Positions 1-8,680 of a DNA stretch of 64,000 nucleotides are shown here, in pieces. Source of the stretch: Actinomadura sp. J1-007. Lineage in GTDB: Bacteria; Actinomycetota; Actinomycetes; Streptosporangiales; Streptosporangiaceae. Within the stretch, counting starts at the first letter, position 1; the number at the start of each line of letters is the position of its first letter. The notes below the pieces were generated by a model. It had not been told where the DNA came from and ran no database searches. It saw nothing but the letters and a program-made list of their open reading frames with translations. The stretch lies in assembly GCF_009793335.1 (NCBI RefSeq), contig NZ_WING01000001.1, positions 2,480,001 through 2,544,000 of the forward strand, written 5' to 3'. Made by a program: the position numbers and the translations under genes.

Positions 1-1638
1 CGAGAGGTCGCCGGCGGCGATCGCCCCGGCGGTCCGCTCGATGTCCCGCAACGGCCGCAGGCTCGCCCGTACGACCCAGATCCCGAGGGCCGTCAGGACC
101 GCGAGGACGGCCGCGCCGACGATCACGTCGATGACGACGAGGCGGCGGACGGTGCGTTCGATCTCGTCCATGCTGAGCCCGAGGACGAGCGTCCCGCCGC
201 CCGGGATCGGCTCGACGAGGACCCGCCACGGCGAGCCCGACCCGCCGCTGCCCGACACCGTGAACGGCTCGTCCAGCCGGTCGGCCAGGTCGCCGGGCAG
301 GCGCGGCCGTCCCGGCTCGCCCCACGCGCCGTTCTCGGAGACGACCTGCCCGTCGGGATTGCGGACCTGCCCGTACATCTCGCTCGGAACGCGGATGTAG
401 AACCGCGTCTCGCCGTTCCGCATCTGCGTGATCACGGTCGGGATCGCGCGGGACACCGTGCTGCGAAGCTGATCGTCCGCGCGCCCCACCAGGTACTCGC
501 GCAGAACGGACGAACCGGCGACGCTCATCACGGTCAGGCCGAGCGTGACCAGAACGAGCATCCCCGCGATCAGCTTGACCCGCAGCGGAACGCGTTCCCC
601 CAGCCGCTCCGCCCGCCCCCGAGCCCCCCACGCCCAGGGCGCCCCTCGACCACCCCGCGAACTTTGAGGACCCCCCGGACCCGTTCCGTGAGGGCCACTT
701 GGACCCGTTCCGTGAGGGCCGCCTGGACCCGTTCCGTGAGGGGCGCCTGAACCTGGGCCTTGCGGGCCGGCCGATCCTTGGCCGTAAGGACCGCCGGGCC
801 CGGGTCCGTGAGGACCGACCGGGCCTGGCCCGTACGCACCGCCCGCTCCTAGGCCGTAAGGGCCGTCCACGCTTGTTGCATGAGGACCGCTTGGGCCTGC
901 GCCGTGAGGGCCGCCCGGGGCCGCAGGACCGGCGACGCCCAGAGGACTACCGACGCCCGGATGCCCGGCGAGGACCGGGGAACCCGCAGGGCCCTGAGCG
1001 CCGCCGGACCCCGGAGGACTGGCGGACGCCGTCCCTGGCTGGTAACTGGGATAGGCGGTCGCTCCGAAGCTCTGGCCGTCCGCCTCCGAGCCGTGTGCCT
1101 CAGCCCGGCCCGTACCTCCGGCACTCCCGGACGACGGCGTTCCCGAAGAGGTCTCTAGGCCAGGCGGCGTCCAGGCCGCTCCTGCCCGGGCCTCCCCCGG
1201 AAGTTCGCCCGCATTCGGCTCACTCGCAGGCGTCGCCCAAGGCTGAACCGTTGCAGGCTCCACCGTGACCTTGCCCAGCCCCGGATCGCCCTCCGGTGAC
1301 GTCCCAGGCTGGGCCGCCTCCGCCTCCCCTTCCGCCTCCGAGGCGATCTTGCTCGTGCTCGTCTCCGCCTCCGGCGGCGACTCAGGCTGGACAGCCTCCG
1401 GCGGGGTCCTGTCCGTGCTCGGGTCGTCTTCTGGCGGCGTCCAAGTTTGGGCCGTCGAGGCTTCCGGCCCCAGCTCCGGCTCCGGCTCCGGCTTTGGATT
1501 TGGCTGGGCCGTGCTCGCGTCCGGGTCGCCGTCCGACAACCGTTCCGCAGAACGGGCGGGTGGAGTGGGCCGCGGAAGCGGGCCTTCCGGAGGGTCTGAG
1601 CCGGGTGGGCCTGCGGGGCGGTCGGGTCGGGCGGTCAT
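1..1638 (-). CDS. Sensor histidine kinase, partial (runs off left edge), with long Pro/Gly-rich N-terminus
   Basis: An open frame on the minus strand starts at ATG 1638-1636 and stays open to base 1, giving 546 residues. The start overlaps the stop of the upstream response regulator (TGATG), so the pair is translationally coupled. Residues 1 to about 346 are low complexity: an acidic Pro/Glu/Thr part and then Gly/Pro/His repeats such as GPHGTGP. After that comes a classical kinase input module: membrane segment about 354-372 (LIAGMLVLVTL), an extracytoplasmic sensor of about 115 residues, a second membrane segment about 492-515 (VIVGAAVLAVLTALGIWVV), and the start of HAMP (RPLRDIERTAGAIAAGDLS). 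The HisKA and ATPase domains lie outside the window. The domain order is clear. The N-terminal extension is unusual; a start nearer 610 cannot be excluded, but the frame has no stop and the overlap supports 1638. Confidence 0.82.
   Translation of the reverse strand, partial: MTARPDRPAGPPGSDPPEGPLPRPTPPARSAERLSDGDPDASTAQPNPKPEPEPELGPEASTAQTWTPPEDDPSTDRTPPEAVQPESPPEAETSTSKIASEAEGEAEAAQPGTSPEGDPGLGKVTVEPATVQPWATPASEPNAGELPGEARAGAAWTPPGLETSSGTPSSGSAGGTGRAEAHGSEADGQSFGATAYPSYQPGTASASPPGSGGAQGPAGSPVLAGHPGVGSPLGVAGPAAPGGPHGAGPSGPHATSVDGPYGLGAGGAYGPGPVGPHGPGPGGPYGQGSAGPQGPGSGAPHGTGPGGPHGTGPSGPHGTGPGGPQSSRGGRGAPWAWGARGRAERLGERVPLRVKLIAGMLVLVTLGLTVMSVAGSSVLREYLVGRADDQLRSTVSRAIPTVITQMRNGETRFYIRVPSEMYGQVRNPDGQVVSENGAWGEPGRPRLPGDLADRLDEPFTVSGSGGSGSPWRVLVEPIPGGGTLVLGLSMDEIERTVRRLVVIDVIVGAAVLAVLTALGIWVVRASLRPLRDIERTAGAIAAGDLS
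677..748. repeat. Three tandem 24-bp repeats inside the kinase N-terminal extension
   Basis: Three consecutive 24-bp units begin at 677, 701 and 725, each starting GGACCCGTTCCGTGAGGG. On the minus strand they encode an eight-residue repeat around PHGTGP. Weaker relatives (GGTCCTCAC, GGTCCTTAC blocks) continue to about 930. This supports growth of the extension by repeat slippage. Confidence 0.8.
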
Positions 1639-2375
1639 CAGCCCGTGTTCTGCGGCTCGCGGAGGACGTAGCCGACGCCGCGCAAGGTGTGGATCAGGCG
1701 TGGCTCGGCGTTGTCGACCTTGCGGCGCAGGGCCGAGACGTACGACTCGACGATGCCCGCGTCGCCGCGGAAGTCGTAGTTCCAGACGTGGTCGAGGATC
1801 TGCGCCTTGGACAGGACGCGGCCCGCGTTCGCCATGAAGTAGCGCAGGAGCTTGAACTCCGTCGGCGAGAGCTGGATCGTTCTGCCGCCGCGCCAGACCT
1901 CGTGGCTGTCCTCGTCCAGCTCGACGTCGGCGAAGACCATGCGGGGCGGCGGTTCGGCCTGGCCGCCCCGGAACCGCCGCAGCACCGCGCGGATGCGGGC
2001 GATGACCTCCTCCAGGCTGAACGGCTTGGTGACGTAGTCGTCACCGCCGATTGTCAGGCCCTTGATCCGGTCCTGTACCGCGTCGCGGGCCGTCAGGAAC
2101 AGCACCGGCGTGTGGTCGCCGCCCGAACGCAGCCGCCGCGCGACGTCGAACCCGTCGATGTCGGGCAGCATCACGTCCAGGACGATCAGGTCGGGCCGGT
2201 GGCGCCGCGCCGCGGCGACGGCGTCGGCGCCGTTGGTCGCGGTCACCACCTCGAAACCGGTGAAGCGCAGGCTCCCGGCGAGCAGTTCAAGGATGTTGGG
2301 CTCGTCCTCGACGACGAGCAGCAGCGCCTCCGGCGCCCTGCCCCCACCGTTCGCCGTACGATCAGCCACAGACAC
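1638..2375 (-). CDS. OmpR/PhoB-family response regulator
   Basis: A 245-residue response regulator. The receiver domain (about residues 17-130) has the acidic pair in VVEDEPNI, the phospho-acceptor Asp in LIVLDVMLPDIDG, the Thr in LFLTARD and the Lys in YVTKPF. A winged-helix DNA-binding domain follows (about 145-240; LSPTEFKLLRYFMANAGRVL and ESYVSALRRKVD). Its stop overlaps the start of the adjacent kinase gene, which identifies the cognate pair. By family it should bind direct repeats upstream of its target promoters. The signal and regulon cannot be told from sequence. Confidence 0.93.
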   Translation of the reverse strand: MSVADRTANGGGRAPEALLLVVEDEPNILELLAGSLRFTGFEVVTATNGADAVAAARRHRPDLIVLDVMLPDIDGFDVARRLRSGGDHTPVLFLTARDAVQDRIKGLTIGGDDYVTKPFSLEEVIARIRAVLRRFRGGQAEPPPRMVFADVELDEDSHEVWRGGRTIQLSPTEFKLLRYFMANAGRVLSKAQILDHVWNYDFRGDAGIVESYVSALRRKVDNAEPRLIHTLRGVGYVLREPQNTG

Positions 2376-2444
2376 GTTCCCCCTCCATCATCTTCGCAGA
2401 GGTTCCCACCCGAAGCTGAAGGCCACCTGAACGTTCGCCCAGGA

Positions 2445-2743
2445 TTAGCCGAGCCTCGCGTCCTGCACCCCCGGGACGGCTTCCGTGGCGACGGCCAGGA
2501 CGATCATGTCGAGTTCAGCGGCGAAGACCTGCTCGGACGTGACGGCACCGAGGAACGGCTCGGCCGCACGGAGGCCCGGCTCGACAGCGCAGAGGAACGG
2601 CTTGGCGGCGCGCAGCCGGAGCAGGACGTCGCGCTCCCCTGGCTGGAGAGGTCGTTGAAGACCAGGTAGTGCAGTACGGCGTCGCGTTCGTCCAGGCCCG
2701 CGTCGGCGAAGATGCCGAGGACGAGGGCGGGCCTTACGGGTCC
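2445..2743 (-). pseudogene. 3' remnant of a TetR-like regulator
   Basis: Between the response regulator and the flavoenzyme gene, the minus strand encodes ALVLGIFADAGLDERDAVLHY and then, after a one-base shift at a G run (2636-2639), ERDVLLRLRAAKPFLCAV and so on to a stop at 2445. The helical pattern resembles the C-terminal ligand domain of TetR-family regulators; this is inferred from pattern only. Adding one G rejoins the two frames exactly. No DNA-binding domain is present: upstream it runs into the 3' end of the flavoenzyme gene, so this is a 5'-truncated remnant whatever the status of the frameshift. Confidence 0.4.
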
Positions 2744-4191
2744 GGAGGGAAGATGCCCTGGCCCGGGGTGAGGATCGCGTCGGGGTCAAAGCGTTCGCGG
2801 GCCGTTTTGAAGGCGGCCCATGCGGGGCCGTAGTGGGTGCGCCACTCCTCAGGCGTGGTGGGTATGGAGCCGACCGGGTACTGGTAGCCCCCGACGGCTC
2901 GGGCGCGCAGGTAGAGGGAACGGTTGGCCTCCACCATGGCCTGCGGGCTCTCGGCTCCGGCCGAGGCGGTTCTGAGCAGTGTGAAGAGGAAGACCGTCTC
3001 CTCGTCGGGCAGGCGCAGCAGGGGCAGTTGCAGGCGGGCGCGGGGGAACGGATAGAGCAGGACCACGCCGCTGGCGCCGACCTCGGTCTCGGTCAGATCC
3101 TTGATGGCGGCCTCGACGAAGGCGTCGGTACGGCTCGCGGGCAGGAACATGTTCCACCAGGGGTGCGGGCGGTACCACTCGCCTGTGGACTTCAGGTAGG
3201 CGACGCCCGTGGCGAGCCGGTTGAGGAACTCGAAGTAGGACATGTCGTTGATCTGCCGCTTGCCGGGCTCGTCGCTCAGGCCGCCGAGAAGGGTGGCGTC
3301 GTCGGGCGGGGTCGGGCCGTCGAAGAAGGCGACCGCTTCAAGCTGGTGAGTCCAGCCGGCGGAGTCGGTCGGCAGCCCGAGCTCTCCCTCCACGTAGGCG
3401 AAGCGGCCGTCGTCGACCACGCGCCGCTGGTCGGCGGTCAGCGCCGCGACGCTCGGATAGGAGAGCAGGTAGTGGCGGACCTTCGCGGGGGCGGGCAGCA
3501 GGCGAACGGTGGCCTTGGCGATGATGCCGCACTGTCCCCTTCCAGCCAGCACCGCGCGGAACAGGTCGGGGCGCAGCCGCGCGGAACACCTCCTCAGGGC
3601 GGCGTCCCCCGTGACGACCTCCAGCTCCACGACGCCGTCCACCTGGGCTCCGTGGTGGTGGGTCTGGCCGCCGATACCGCCCACCGCGAGCGTGCCGCCG
3701 ACCGAGAGCTCCAGATAGTCGGTGAAGACCGGCGGGGTCAGGCCGCGGGCCAGGGTCGCCTGCGCCAAGCCGCTCCAGAGCGCGCCCGCCTCCACGACGG
3801 CCGTGTCCCCCCGCACCTCGACCGCGTTGAGCGGCGACATGTCGACGATCAGACCGCCCGCGACCTGGCCCTGACCGAACGTGGCGTGTCCCTGGCCGCG
3901 CGCGGCCACCTGCACGCCGTGCGTCCGGCAGTACTTCATCATCAGCATGATGTCCGACACGTCGCCGGGCTCCAGCACGGCCCCGGGGGTCCGATGGACC
4001 AGGTGCCCGAAGTCGTCGGCCGCCTCGCCGCGCGAGGCGGGATCGGTCACCACCCTGCCCTTCAGCGGCGGCAGGTCGTCCATCCCCTGAGACCGGGCGG
4101 CGTCGGTGACCCACGTGCGCGTCGACGGGTCGAAGCCGACCACGGCCGTTCCCGCCGCGAGGAACGCCTGTCTCCACGGTCGCCACGTCAT
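2734..4191 (-). CDS. FAD-dependent oxidoreductase, cytokinin dehydrogenase-like
   Basis: 485 residues with an N-terminal PCMH-type FAD domain and a C-terminal cytokinin-binding-like domain. It has the covalent-FAD His motif (ARGQGHATFGQG, His102) and a segment very like plant and Rhodococcus cytokinin dehydrogenases: FTDYLELSVGGTLAVGGI with Asp158 at the place of the catalytic Asp of maize CKX1, then GGQTHHHGAQ and GRGQCGIIAKATVRL. Family members oxidatively cleave the side chain of isoprenoid cytokinins using FAD. Bacterial homologues of this type exist in plant-associated actinomycetes (FasE), and other flavin oxidases share the fold, so substrate is inferred. A hydrophobic stretch at residues 9-20 follows a single Arg rather than a full Tat motif, so export is uncertain. 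It stands alone, with no cytokinin biosynthesis gene nearby. Confidence 0.75.
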   Translation of the reverse strand: MTWRPWRQAFLAAGTAVVGFDPSTRTWVTDAARSQGMDDLPPLKGRVVTDPASRGEAADDFGHLVHRTPGAVLEPGDVSDIMLMMKYCRTHGVQVAARGQGHATFGQGQVAGGLIVDMSPLNAVEVRGDTAVVEAGALWSGLAQATLARGLTPPVFTDYLELSVGGTLAVGGIGGQTHHHGAQVDGVVELEVVTGDAALRRCSARLRPDLFRAVLAGRGQCGIIAKATVRLLPAPAKVRHYLLSYPSVAALTADQRRVVDDGRFAYVEGELGLPTDSAGWTHQLEAVAFFDGPTPPDDATLLGGLSDEPGKRQINDMSYFEFLNRLATGVAYLKSTGEWYRPHPWWNMFLPASRTDAFVEAAIKDLTETEVGASGVVLLYPFPRARLQLPLLRLPDEETVFLFTLLRTASAGAESPQAMVEANRSLYLRARAVGGYQYPVGSIPTTPEEWRTHYGPAWAAFKTARERFDPDAILTPGQGIFPPDP

Positions 4192-4657
4192 ACCCGATCC
4201 CTCCGGAGCGCGGTCACCTCGCGTCGATCATCGCCGACGGTACGCCCCACACGAAGCCGGATGACGGCCACAAAAGGGTTACCACGGGACTTTTGACCCA
4301 GAAGGGCTAGTCGCGGGGCAGACAAACATCATCCAGGCAGAACGGGCCGTTGAGTTCGCGCACACAGGACCGGTCGTCATGGCCCCCGCGGACCGCGGTC
4401 CGTGGCCCGCGGTCCGCGGTCCGCGGTACCGGCACCGGCCCAGGTCGCGGCCGTCCGGGATCGTCGCGACGGCTCGCGGTCAGCCGCGCCCGGACGATCG
4501 TCCCCTCCGCACCGGCCGCCCTCGCTCTCCCTGCCGCGCCTACCGTTCAGGAGCCGTCCTCCGCGCGGACAGGTCCCCGTAGCGCTCTGGCCGGTTCGCG
4601 CCACTTGTGAACGTCCCATTGGCGCGCCGCGTCACAGGAGCACCCACGCCTCCCGCC
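4192..4657. other. Intergenic region, no gene seen
   Basis: This 466-bp gap separates the divergent flavoenzyme and excalibur genes and should hold both promoters. At about 4381-4435 there is a tandem GCGGTCC-type repeat. I see no convincing -10/-35 pair. Confidence 0.5.
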
Positions 4658-4675
4658 ATGAACGACGGGAGCGCC

Positions 4676-5142
4676 ATGTACCCACCACCCCCGGGCCGCC
4701 ACCACGCCGGAAAGGCGTTCCCGTGCTCGCCGTCGTGCTGATCGCGATCGTCTGCCTGCTCGGCGGCTGCGTCGTCGGAGCCGGGCTGGGCGCCGCCGCG
4801 CCGAGCGAGAAGGCGGCGAGCAGTTCGTCACCGAAGCCGACCACGCCCGCCCCGGCCACGCCCGCCGCCCCGAGCAGTCCGGCCGCCCCGTCCAGCCCCG
4901 CGAAGGTGACCGGGGAGCCGACCCCCACGGCCCGGCCGTCCCGTACGCGCAAGGCCCGCCCGTCCACGCCGCGCCCCAGCAGGCCGAAGCCCCGCCGCAC
5001 CAAGGCGGCCCCGAGAACGGACCCGCGCTACGGCACCTGCGCGGCCGCCAAACGAGCCGGTCACGGCCCTTACTACCGCGGTTCCGACCCCGAGTACGCC
5101 TGGTACATCGACCGGGACGGCGACGGGGTCGTCTGCGAGTAG
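4676..5142 (+). CDS. Excalibur calcium-binding-domain lipoprotein (apparent frameshift near 4688-4692)
   Basis: ATG 4676 follows GGGAG and reads MYPPPPG. One base must be added in the C5 run at 4688-4692 to continue into PPPRRKGVPVLAVVLIAIVC. The joined protein (about 155 residues) has a short Pro-rich cytosolic lead, a hydrophobic segment ending in LLGGC (possible lipobox), a long Ala/Pro/Ser/Arg linker with wall-spanning character, and a C-terminal excalibur domain: YGTCAAAKRAGHGPYY, then IDRDGDGVVCE, the calcium-binding DxDxDG loop. Excalibur domains sit on secreted nucleases and surface proteins; no nuclease domain is present. Without the correction, translation could only begin at GTG 4723. 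The missing base matches several other homopolymer gaps in this window. Confidence 0.7.
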
Positions 5143-5294
5143 CGGGAGCCGCGCGCCAGCGCGCAGGCAGATCGAGCGTCATCCGTTCTGGCCACGATCG
5201 CCAGCGGCCGGCGCGATGAGCGAAGCGGCGCGGGGCTGGGGGGTGATGGGCTTCGCCGCCATCGGTGCCTGGCTGACCGGCCTTGAGGGGCGGG

Positions 5295-5912
5295 CTAGTC
5301 GGTGGACTGGGGGAGGTCGGTCTTGGCGGTTTCGTAGTCGCCGGCGGGCGGGTTGTCGTCGCGGCGGTAGACCAGGTGGACGACGCCGGTGGTGAAGGTC
5401 TTGGAGGAGATGAGCTTCAGCGGAAGGGGCGTGTCGGCGTCCTCGAAGAGGCGCGTTCCCTTGCGGACGGCGATCGGGTGGACCATCAGGTGCAGCTCGT
5501 CGAGGAGGCCCGCCGCGAGGAGCGGGCGGACGACGGAGATCGAGCCGCTCATCCCGATGGAGGACGTGGACGGCTCGTTCTTCAACGCGGTCACGGCCTC
5601 GATGAGGTCGCCCTTGAGCTGTTCGGAGTTGCGCCAGGTGAAGTCGAGGTCCTGGTTCGACACCACGATCTTGCGGGCGTCGCCGAGTTTCTTGGCGAAG
5701 TCGGCGTCCTCGGCGCCGGCCTTCTCGCGGTCCGGCCACGCGCCCGCGAAGCTGTCGTAGGTCTTGCGGCCGAGCAGGAGGGTGTCGGCCGAACCCAGCT
5801 GGGCGTCGACGGCCTCGCCCATCTCCTCGTTGAAGTACGGGAAATGCCAGTCCTGCGGGTCCTCGACGACTCCGTCGATCGAGATGAACAGACCTGCCGT
5901 GATCTTCCGCAT
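5295..5912 (-). CDS. Dihydrofolate-reductase-fold (RibD C-terminal-like) protein
   Basis: 205 residues. The N-terminus MRKITAGLFISIDGVVEDP, then LLLGRKTYDSF, KIVVSNQ, MSGSISVVRPLLAAGLLDEL and TRLFED are hallmarks of the RibD_C / YwjB family, which share the dihydrofolate reductase fold and bind NADPH. Members are general reductases; the reaction is unknown for most. It lies alone between an excalibur gene and an amidase gene, reading away from the latter. Confidence 0.85.
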   Translation of the reverse strand: MRKITAGLFISIDGVVEDPQDWHFPYFNEEMGEAVDAQLGSADTLLLGRKTYDSFAGAWPDREKAGAEDADFAKKLGDARKIVVSNQDLDFTWRNSEQLKGDLIEAVTALKNEPSTSSIGMSGSISVVRPLLAAGLLDELHLMVHPIAVRKGTRLFEDADTPLPLKLISSKTFTTGVVHLVYRRDDNPPAGDYETAKTDLPQSTD

Positions 5913-6020
5913 GCTGGTGCTCCTCGGGCATCGCGATGAATCGTTCTCGCTGGGTTCGACCGGCGCCGCCGCCGGAACTCATCGGTCCCCGCCCGGAATC
6001 CTTCCCGCCCGTACGCCGCG

Positions 6021-6920
6021 TCAGGTGCGCCAGGCGAAGGCTTTGGCGGTGCCGGAGGTGATCTTGGCCGTGCCGGCGCCGTAGTGGATGACCTGGAAGC
6101 GGACGCGGCTGCCGTCGCCGACCGACGCGGCGGGCAGGGCGTAGTGCAGGAAGGTCGCGCCGCTGCTGGCGAGGTACTCGGCGATCGGGCCGCCCTCGAC
6201 GGCGCCGGACTCCTCGGCGCGCTCGATCGCGCGGGCCTGGATCTCGGTGCCGGGAGCGAGCCCCTCGATGCGGACGTCGCAGGACAGCGAGTAGCGGGCG
6301 GGGCCGACGATCAGGGACGAGCCGCCCTTGTCCCAGTGGTGGTGGGCGGCGTCGGCGTACTCCTTGCCCCAGTCGACGGTGACCCAGGTGCTCGGCGGGA
6401 GGTCCTGGGTCCCGGTCGTTCCCACGCTGACGTAGTCGGGCATGTCGTCCTCCTGGTCGGTGTCGGCGGGCATCCCGGCCCGTACCCACGCGTACAGCTG
6501 GTCGCCGGGGCAACTGGTGGCGTAGACGTCGCGGTGCCCGAGCTTGCGGAGCGAACGGCCGGCGCGGCGTCCGGCCTCGTCGTACAGCCGGCGGATCGCG
6601 TTCTTGGCGGCCGGGGTGGCGTCGCCGTCCTGGCCGATCATGCAGACGCCGATGCCGCTGGTGTTGTGGTCGGGGGCGTGCGCGCCGACGACCAGCCAGC
6701 CGCGGCCCTCGTAGATCCGGCCGTGGACGTCGACGAGGAAGTTGTAGCCGATGTCGGCCCAGCCCCGGGTGTCCATGTGGAACGCCTGGATGGACCGCAC
6801 CGACTGGTCCGTCGGGCCCTCGGAGTAGTGCACGACGTACTCGGTCCGGCTGGACCAGTCCGTCGTGGAACGCGAGCGCGGAGCGCGGGCGCCCCACTCC
6901 GCGCGGCTGATGATGTCCAT
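6021..6920 (-). CDS. N-acetylmuramoyl-L-alanine amidase (PGRP/amidase-2 fold)
   Basis: 299 residues. The N-terminal half is a peptidoglycan-recognition amidase: SRAEWGARAPRS opening motif, zinc ligands His31 (EYVVHYSEG) and the His129/Cys137 pair in GHRDVYATSCPGD, plus the substrate-groove motif WADIGYNFLVDVHGRIYEGRG. It should cleave the MurNAc-L-Ala bond. The C-terminal ~130 residues are beta-rich and not recognised (VSVGTTGTQDLP...); they may bind wall or ligand. There is no signal peptide, so it resembles a phage-type or non-classically released enzyme. ATG 6920 follows AGGGAGGC. Confidence 0.87.
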   Translation of the reverse strand: MDIISRAEWGARAPRSRSTTDWSSRTEYVVHYSEGPTDQSVRSIQAFHMDTRGWADIGYNFLVDVHGRIYEGRGWLVVGAHAPDHNTSGIGVCMIGQDGDATPAAKNAIRRLYDEAGRRAGRSLRKLGHRDVYATSCPGDQLYAWVRAGMPADTDQEDDMPDYVSVGTTGTQDLPPSTWVTVDWGKEYADAAHHHWDKGGSSLIVGPARYSLSCDVRIEGLAPGTEIQARAIERAEESGAVEGGPIAEYLASSGATFLHYALPAASVGDGSRVRFQVIHYGAGTAKITSGTAKAFAWRT

Positions 6921-7089
6921 CCCAGCCTCCCTTGGTGTGATCCGGCGCGACGTCCATGATCGACCCCTTGGACGGGTTCATGGCAAATGACCGGAAGAGG
7001 CTGGACATTGTTGCGCCTCCGCCCCCGCGGCGTCGAGGCGACGCCCCGCTCCACCGGGAACGACGCCGATCGCCAACGGGCGCCGCTGC

Positions 7090-7482
7090 TCAGCGGAGCT
7101 CGCCGGTGATGATCCACAGATGGCCGAACGGGTCGCGGAGGCGGCCGGAGCGCTTGCCGTACGGACGGTTCTCGATCGGCACGACCACCTCGGCGCCGTG
7201 AGCGGTCATGCGTGCCCCGACCGCGTCGGGATCATCGACCTCGATCTCCATCAGGACCGGCGAACCGCCGAGATCCTCCGGCGACGTCCACCCCCATGCC
7301 GCGACGGCCGGCGAGACCCGGAACGACCAGTCCCCGATGCGGTGATCCACAACGGTCGGCCGCCCGTCGTCGCCCGGCGCGCGAAACACCTCCTCTGCGG
7401 AGAGAACCTGCTGGTAGAACGCCGAAGCGCCGTCCGGATCGGACACGATCAGACGAGGAGACAAGCGTGCGTTGAAGGCCAT
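7090..7482 (-). CDS. VOC-superfamily (glyoxalase/bleomycin-resistance fold) protein
   Basis: About 130 residues from ATG 7482 (MAFNARLSPRLIVSDPDG). It has two beta-alpha-beta-beta-beta half-modules and ends DPFGHLWIITGELR, typical of the YnfC/PhnB-like VOC group. The metal-ligand pattern is incomplete by eye, so enzymatic function is not assured. It lies just downstream of an AraC-type regulator on the same strand and is probably cotranscribed with it. Confidence 0.82.
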   Translation of the reverse strand: MAFNARLSPRLIVSDPDGASAFYQQVLSAEEVFRAPGDDGRPTVVDHRIGDWSFRVSPAVAAWGWTSPEDLGGSPVLMEIEVDDPDAVGARMTAHGAEVVVPIENRPYGKRSGRLRDPFGHLWIITGELR

Positions 7483-7569
7483 GCCCCCATCCTGGAACCG
7501 AAGGGCGGCCACGGTCTTGAACGATTGGGAACGCCCCGGCCGTCCACGCGGCGAGCGCGCGTGATCCTG

Positions 7570-8400
7570 CTACGGACGGGCGCGGGCCGCCTGGCGCGGC
7601 GGACGTGTCGGACGTGTCGGGCCTTCCGTTCGCAGCCACTCGGTGAGGGTGCATCCGGCCATGGCCCGCCACTCCCGGGCCAGGTGCGCCTGGTCCGCGA
7701 AACCCGACGTGTTCGCGATCGCCGCCAGATCGAGCCGTCCGGCCAGGGACGCGGCGACGACCCGGCCCCGGGCCCTCTCGAACCGGACGAGCCGCTGGTA
7801 CTGCTTCGGCGTCACCCCGAACTCCGAGCGGACCGCACCGCTCAGGTGTCGCCGGGAGCAGCCGAGCGTCCGGGCCGCGTCCTGTACGCGGTCGTTCGTG
7901 GACAGGGCCGACAGCGCAGCCGCCAGAGGACGGCGGTCGGCGCGCTCGCCGTGCCGGTCCAACCCGGCGAGCAGGACGCGTTCGAGCAGTTCGCGACGTT
8001 GCGGCCAGGACCGGCAGGCGGCGAGCCGTTCGGGCAGCTCCGCCATCGCCGGGACGAGATCGGTCAGGTCGGCGGCGTGCCCGGCCAGCGCCGCCGCCGG
8101 GACACCCAGCAGCGCCCTGGCTCCGAGCGGGCTCAGCGTCAGGTACACCCCGCGCGTGCAGCCCGCCTGCCTCAGCTCGGCGGCGTCCAGATGGAGACCC
8201 GCCACCACGGCCCGGAGCCGTTCACCCGGGCCGCGCCGCCCGACCCATCCGATCTCCAGCGGGTCCCGCTCGGGGATCGTGATCGTCACCGCGGACGAGG
8301 GCAGCCCGCGATGCACGCCGCCCGGCCCGAGATCGTAGGCGTGCAGCGACATCACGAACGGCGCCAGAGCGGCGGACACGTGATCGGCGGCGACACTCAC
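7570..8400 (-). CDS. AraC-family transcriptional regulator
   Basis: About 276 residues from GTG 8400, preceded by GGTGGACGG. The upstream frame is a low-complexity repeat and unlikely to be coding. The C-terminal ~100 residues carry the two helix-turn-helix motifs of AraC proteins (VQDAARTLGCSRRHLSGAVR and LAAIANTSGFADQAHLAREW). The N-terminal ~150 residues are a DUF6597-like ligand domain. It probably governs the adjacent VOC gene. Confidence 0.85.
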   Translation of the reverse strand: MSVAADHVSAALAPFVMSLHAYDLGPGGVHRGLPSSAVTITIPERDPLEIGWVGRRGPGERLRAVVAGLHLDAAELRQAGCTRGVYLTLSPLGARALLGVPAAALAGHAADLTDLVPAMAELPERLAACRSWPQRRELLERVLLAGLDRHGERADRRPLAAALSALSTNDRVQDAARTLGCSRRHLSGAVRSEFGVTPKQYQRLVRFERARGRVVAASLAGRLDLAAIANTSGFADQAHLAREWRAMAGCTLTEWLRTEGPTRPTRPPRQAARARP

Positions 8401-8480
8401 CCGTCCACCGTACGGCCTTGACCAGCACGTCCGGACGCCTCCGCCTCCCGCACCGTGCCCGGCCGCGCCCGGACGGCCGG

Positions 8481-8545
8481 AGGACGCGAGGGCGCGAGGA
8501 CGCGAGGACGCGAGGACGCGGGGACGCGAGGGCGCGAGGGCGCGA
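8481..8545. repeat. 9-bp tandem repeat (GAGGACGCG / GAGGGCGCG), about seven units
   Basis: A run of about seven 9-bp units with two variants, in the ~280-bp gap between the AraC gene and the secreted protein gene. The rest of that gap shows no gene. Confidence 0.85.
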
Positions 8546-8680
8546 CGCCCCCGTCCGCCGGAGACATCGCCGAACACCGGTGAACGGACCGCTCGCGCTC
8601 GCGGGGCCGCCGGGGCCCGGGTCCGGGCGGGGAGGACGGTCGCCCGGACCGGGCCTGCTCGCGGGGCGCGGCAGCGGGGC

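Noticed and set aside
1296..2669. Plus-strand 457-residue frame across the response regulator
   Set aside because: It is antisense to the clear OmpR-type regulator and the kinase extension, and its translation is low-complexity with no domain. High-GC antisense frames are common here.
4402..4675. N-terminal extension of the excalibur protein
   Set aside because: The residues are Arg/Pro low complexity with no ribosome site. ATG 4676 after GGGAG plus one corrected base gives a normal N-terminus.
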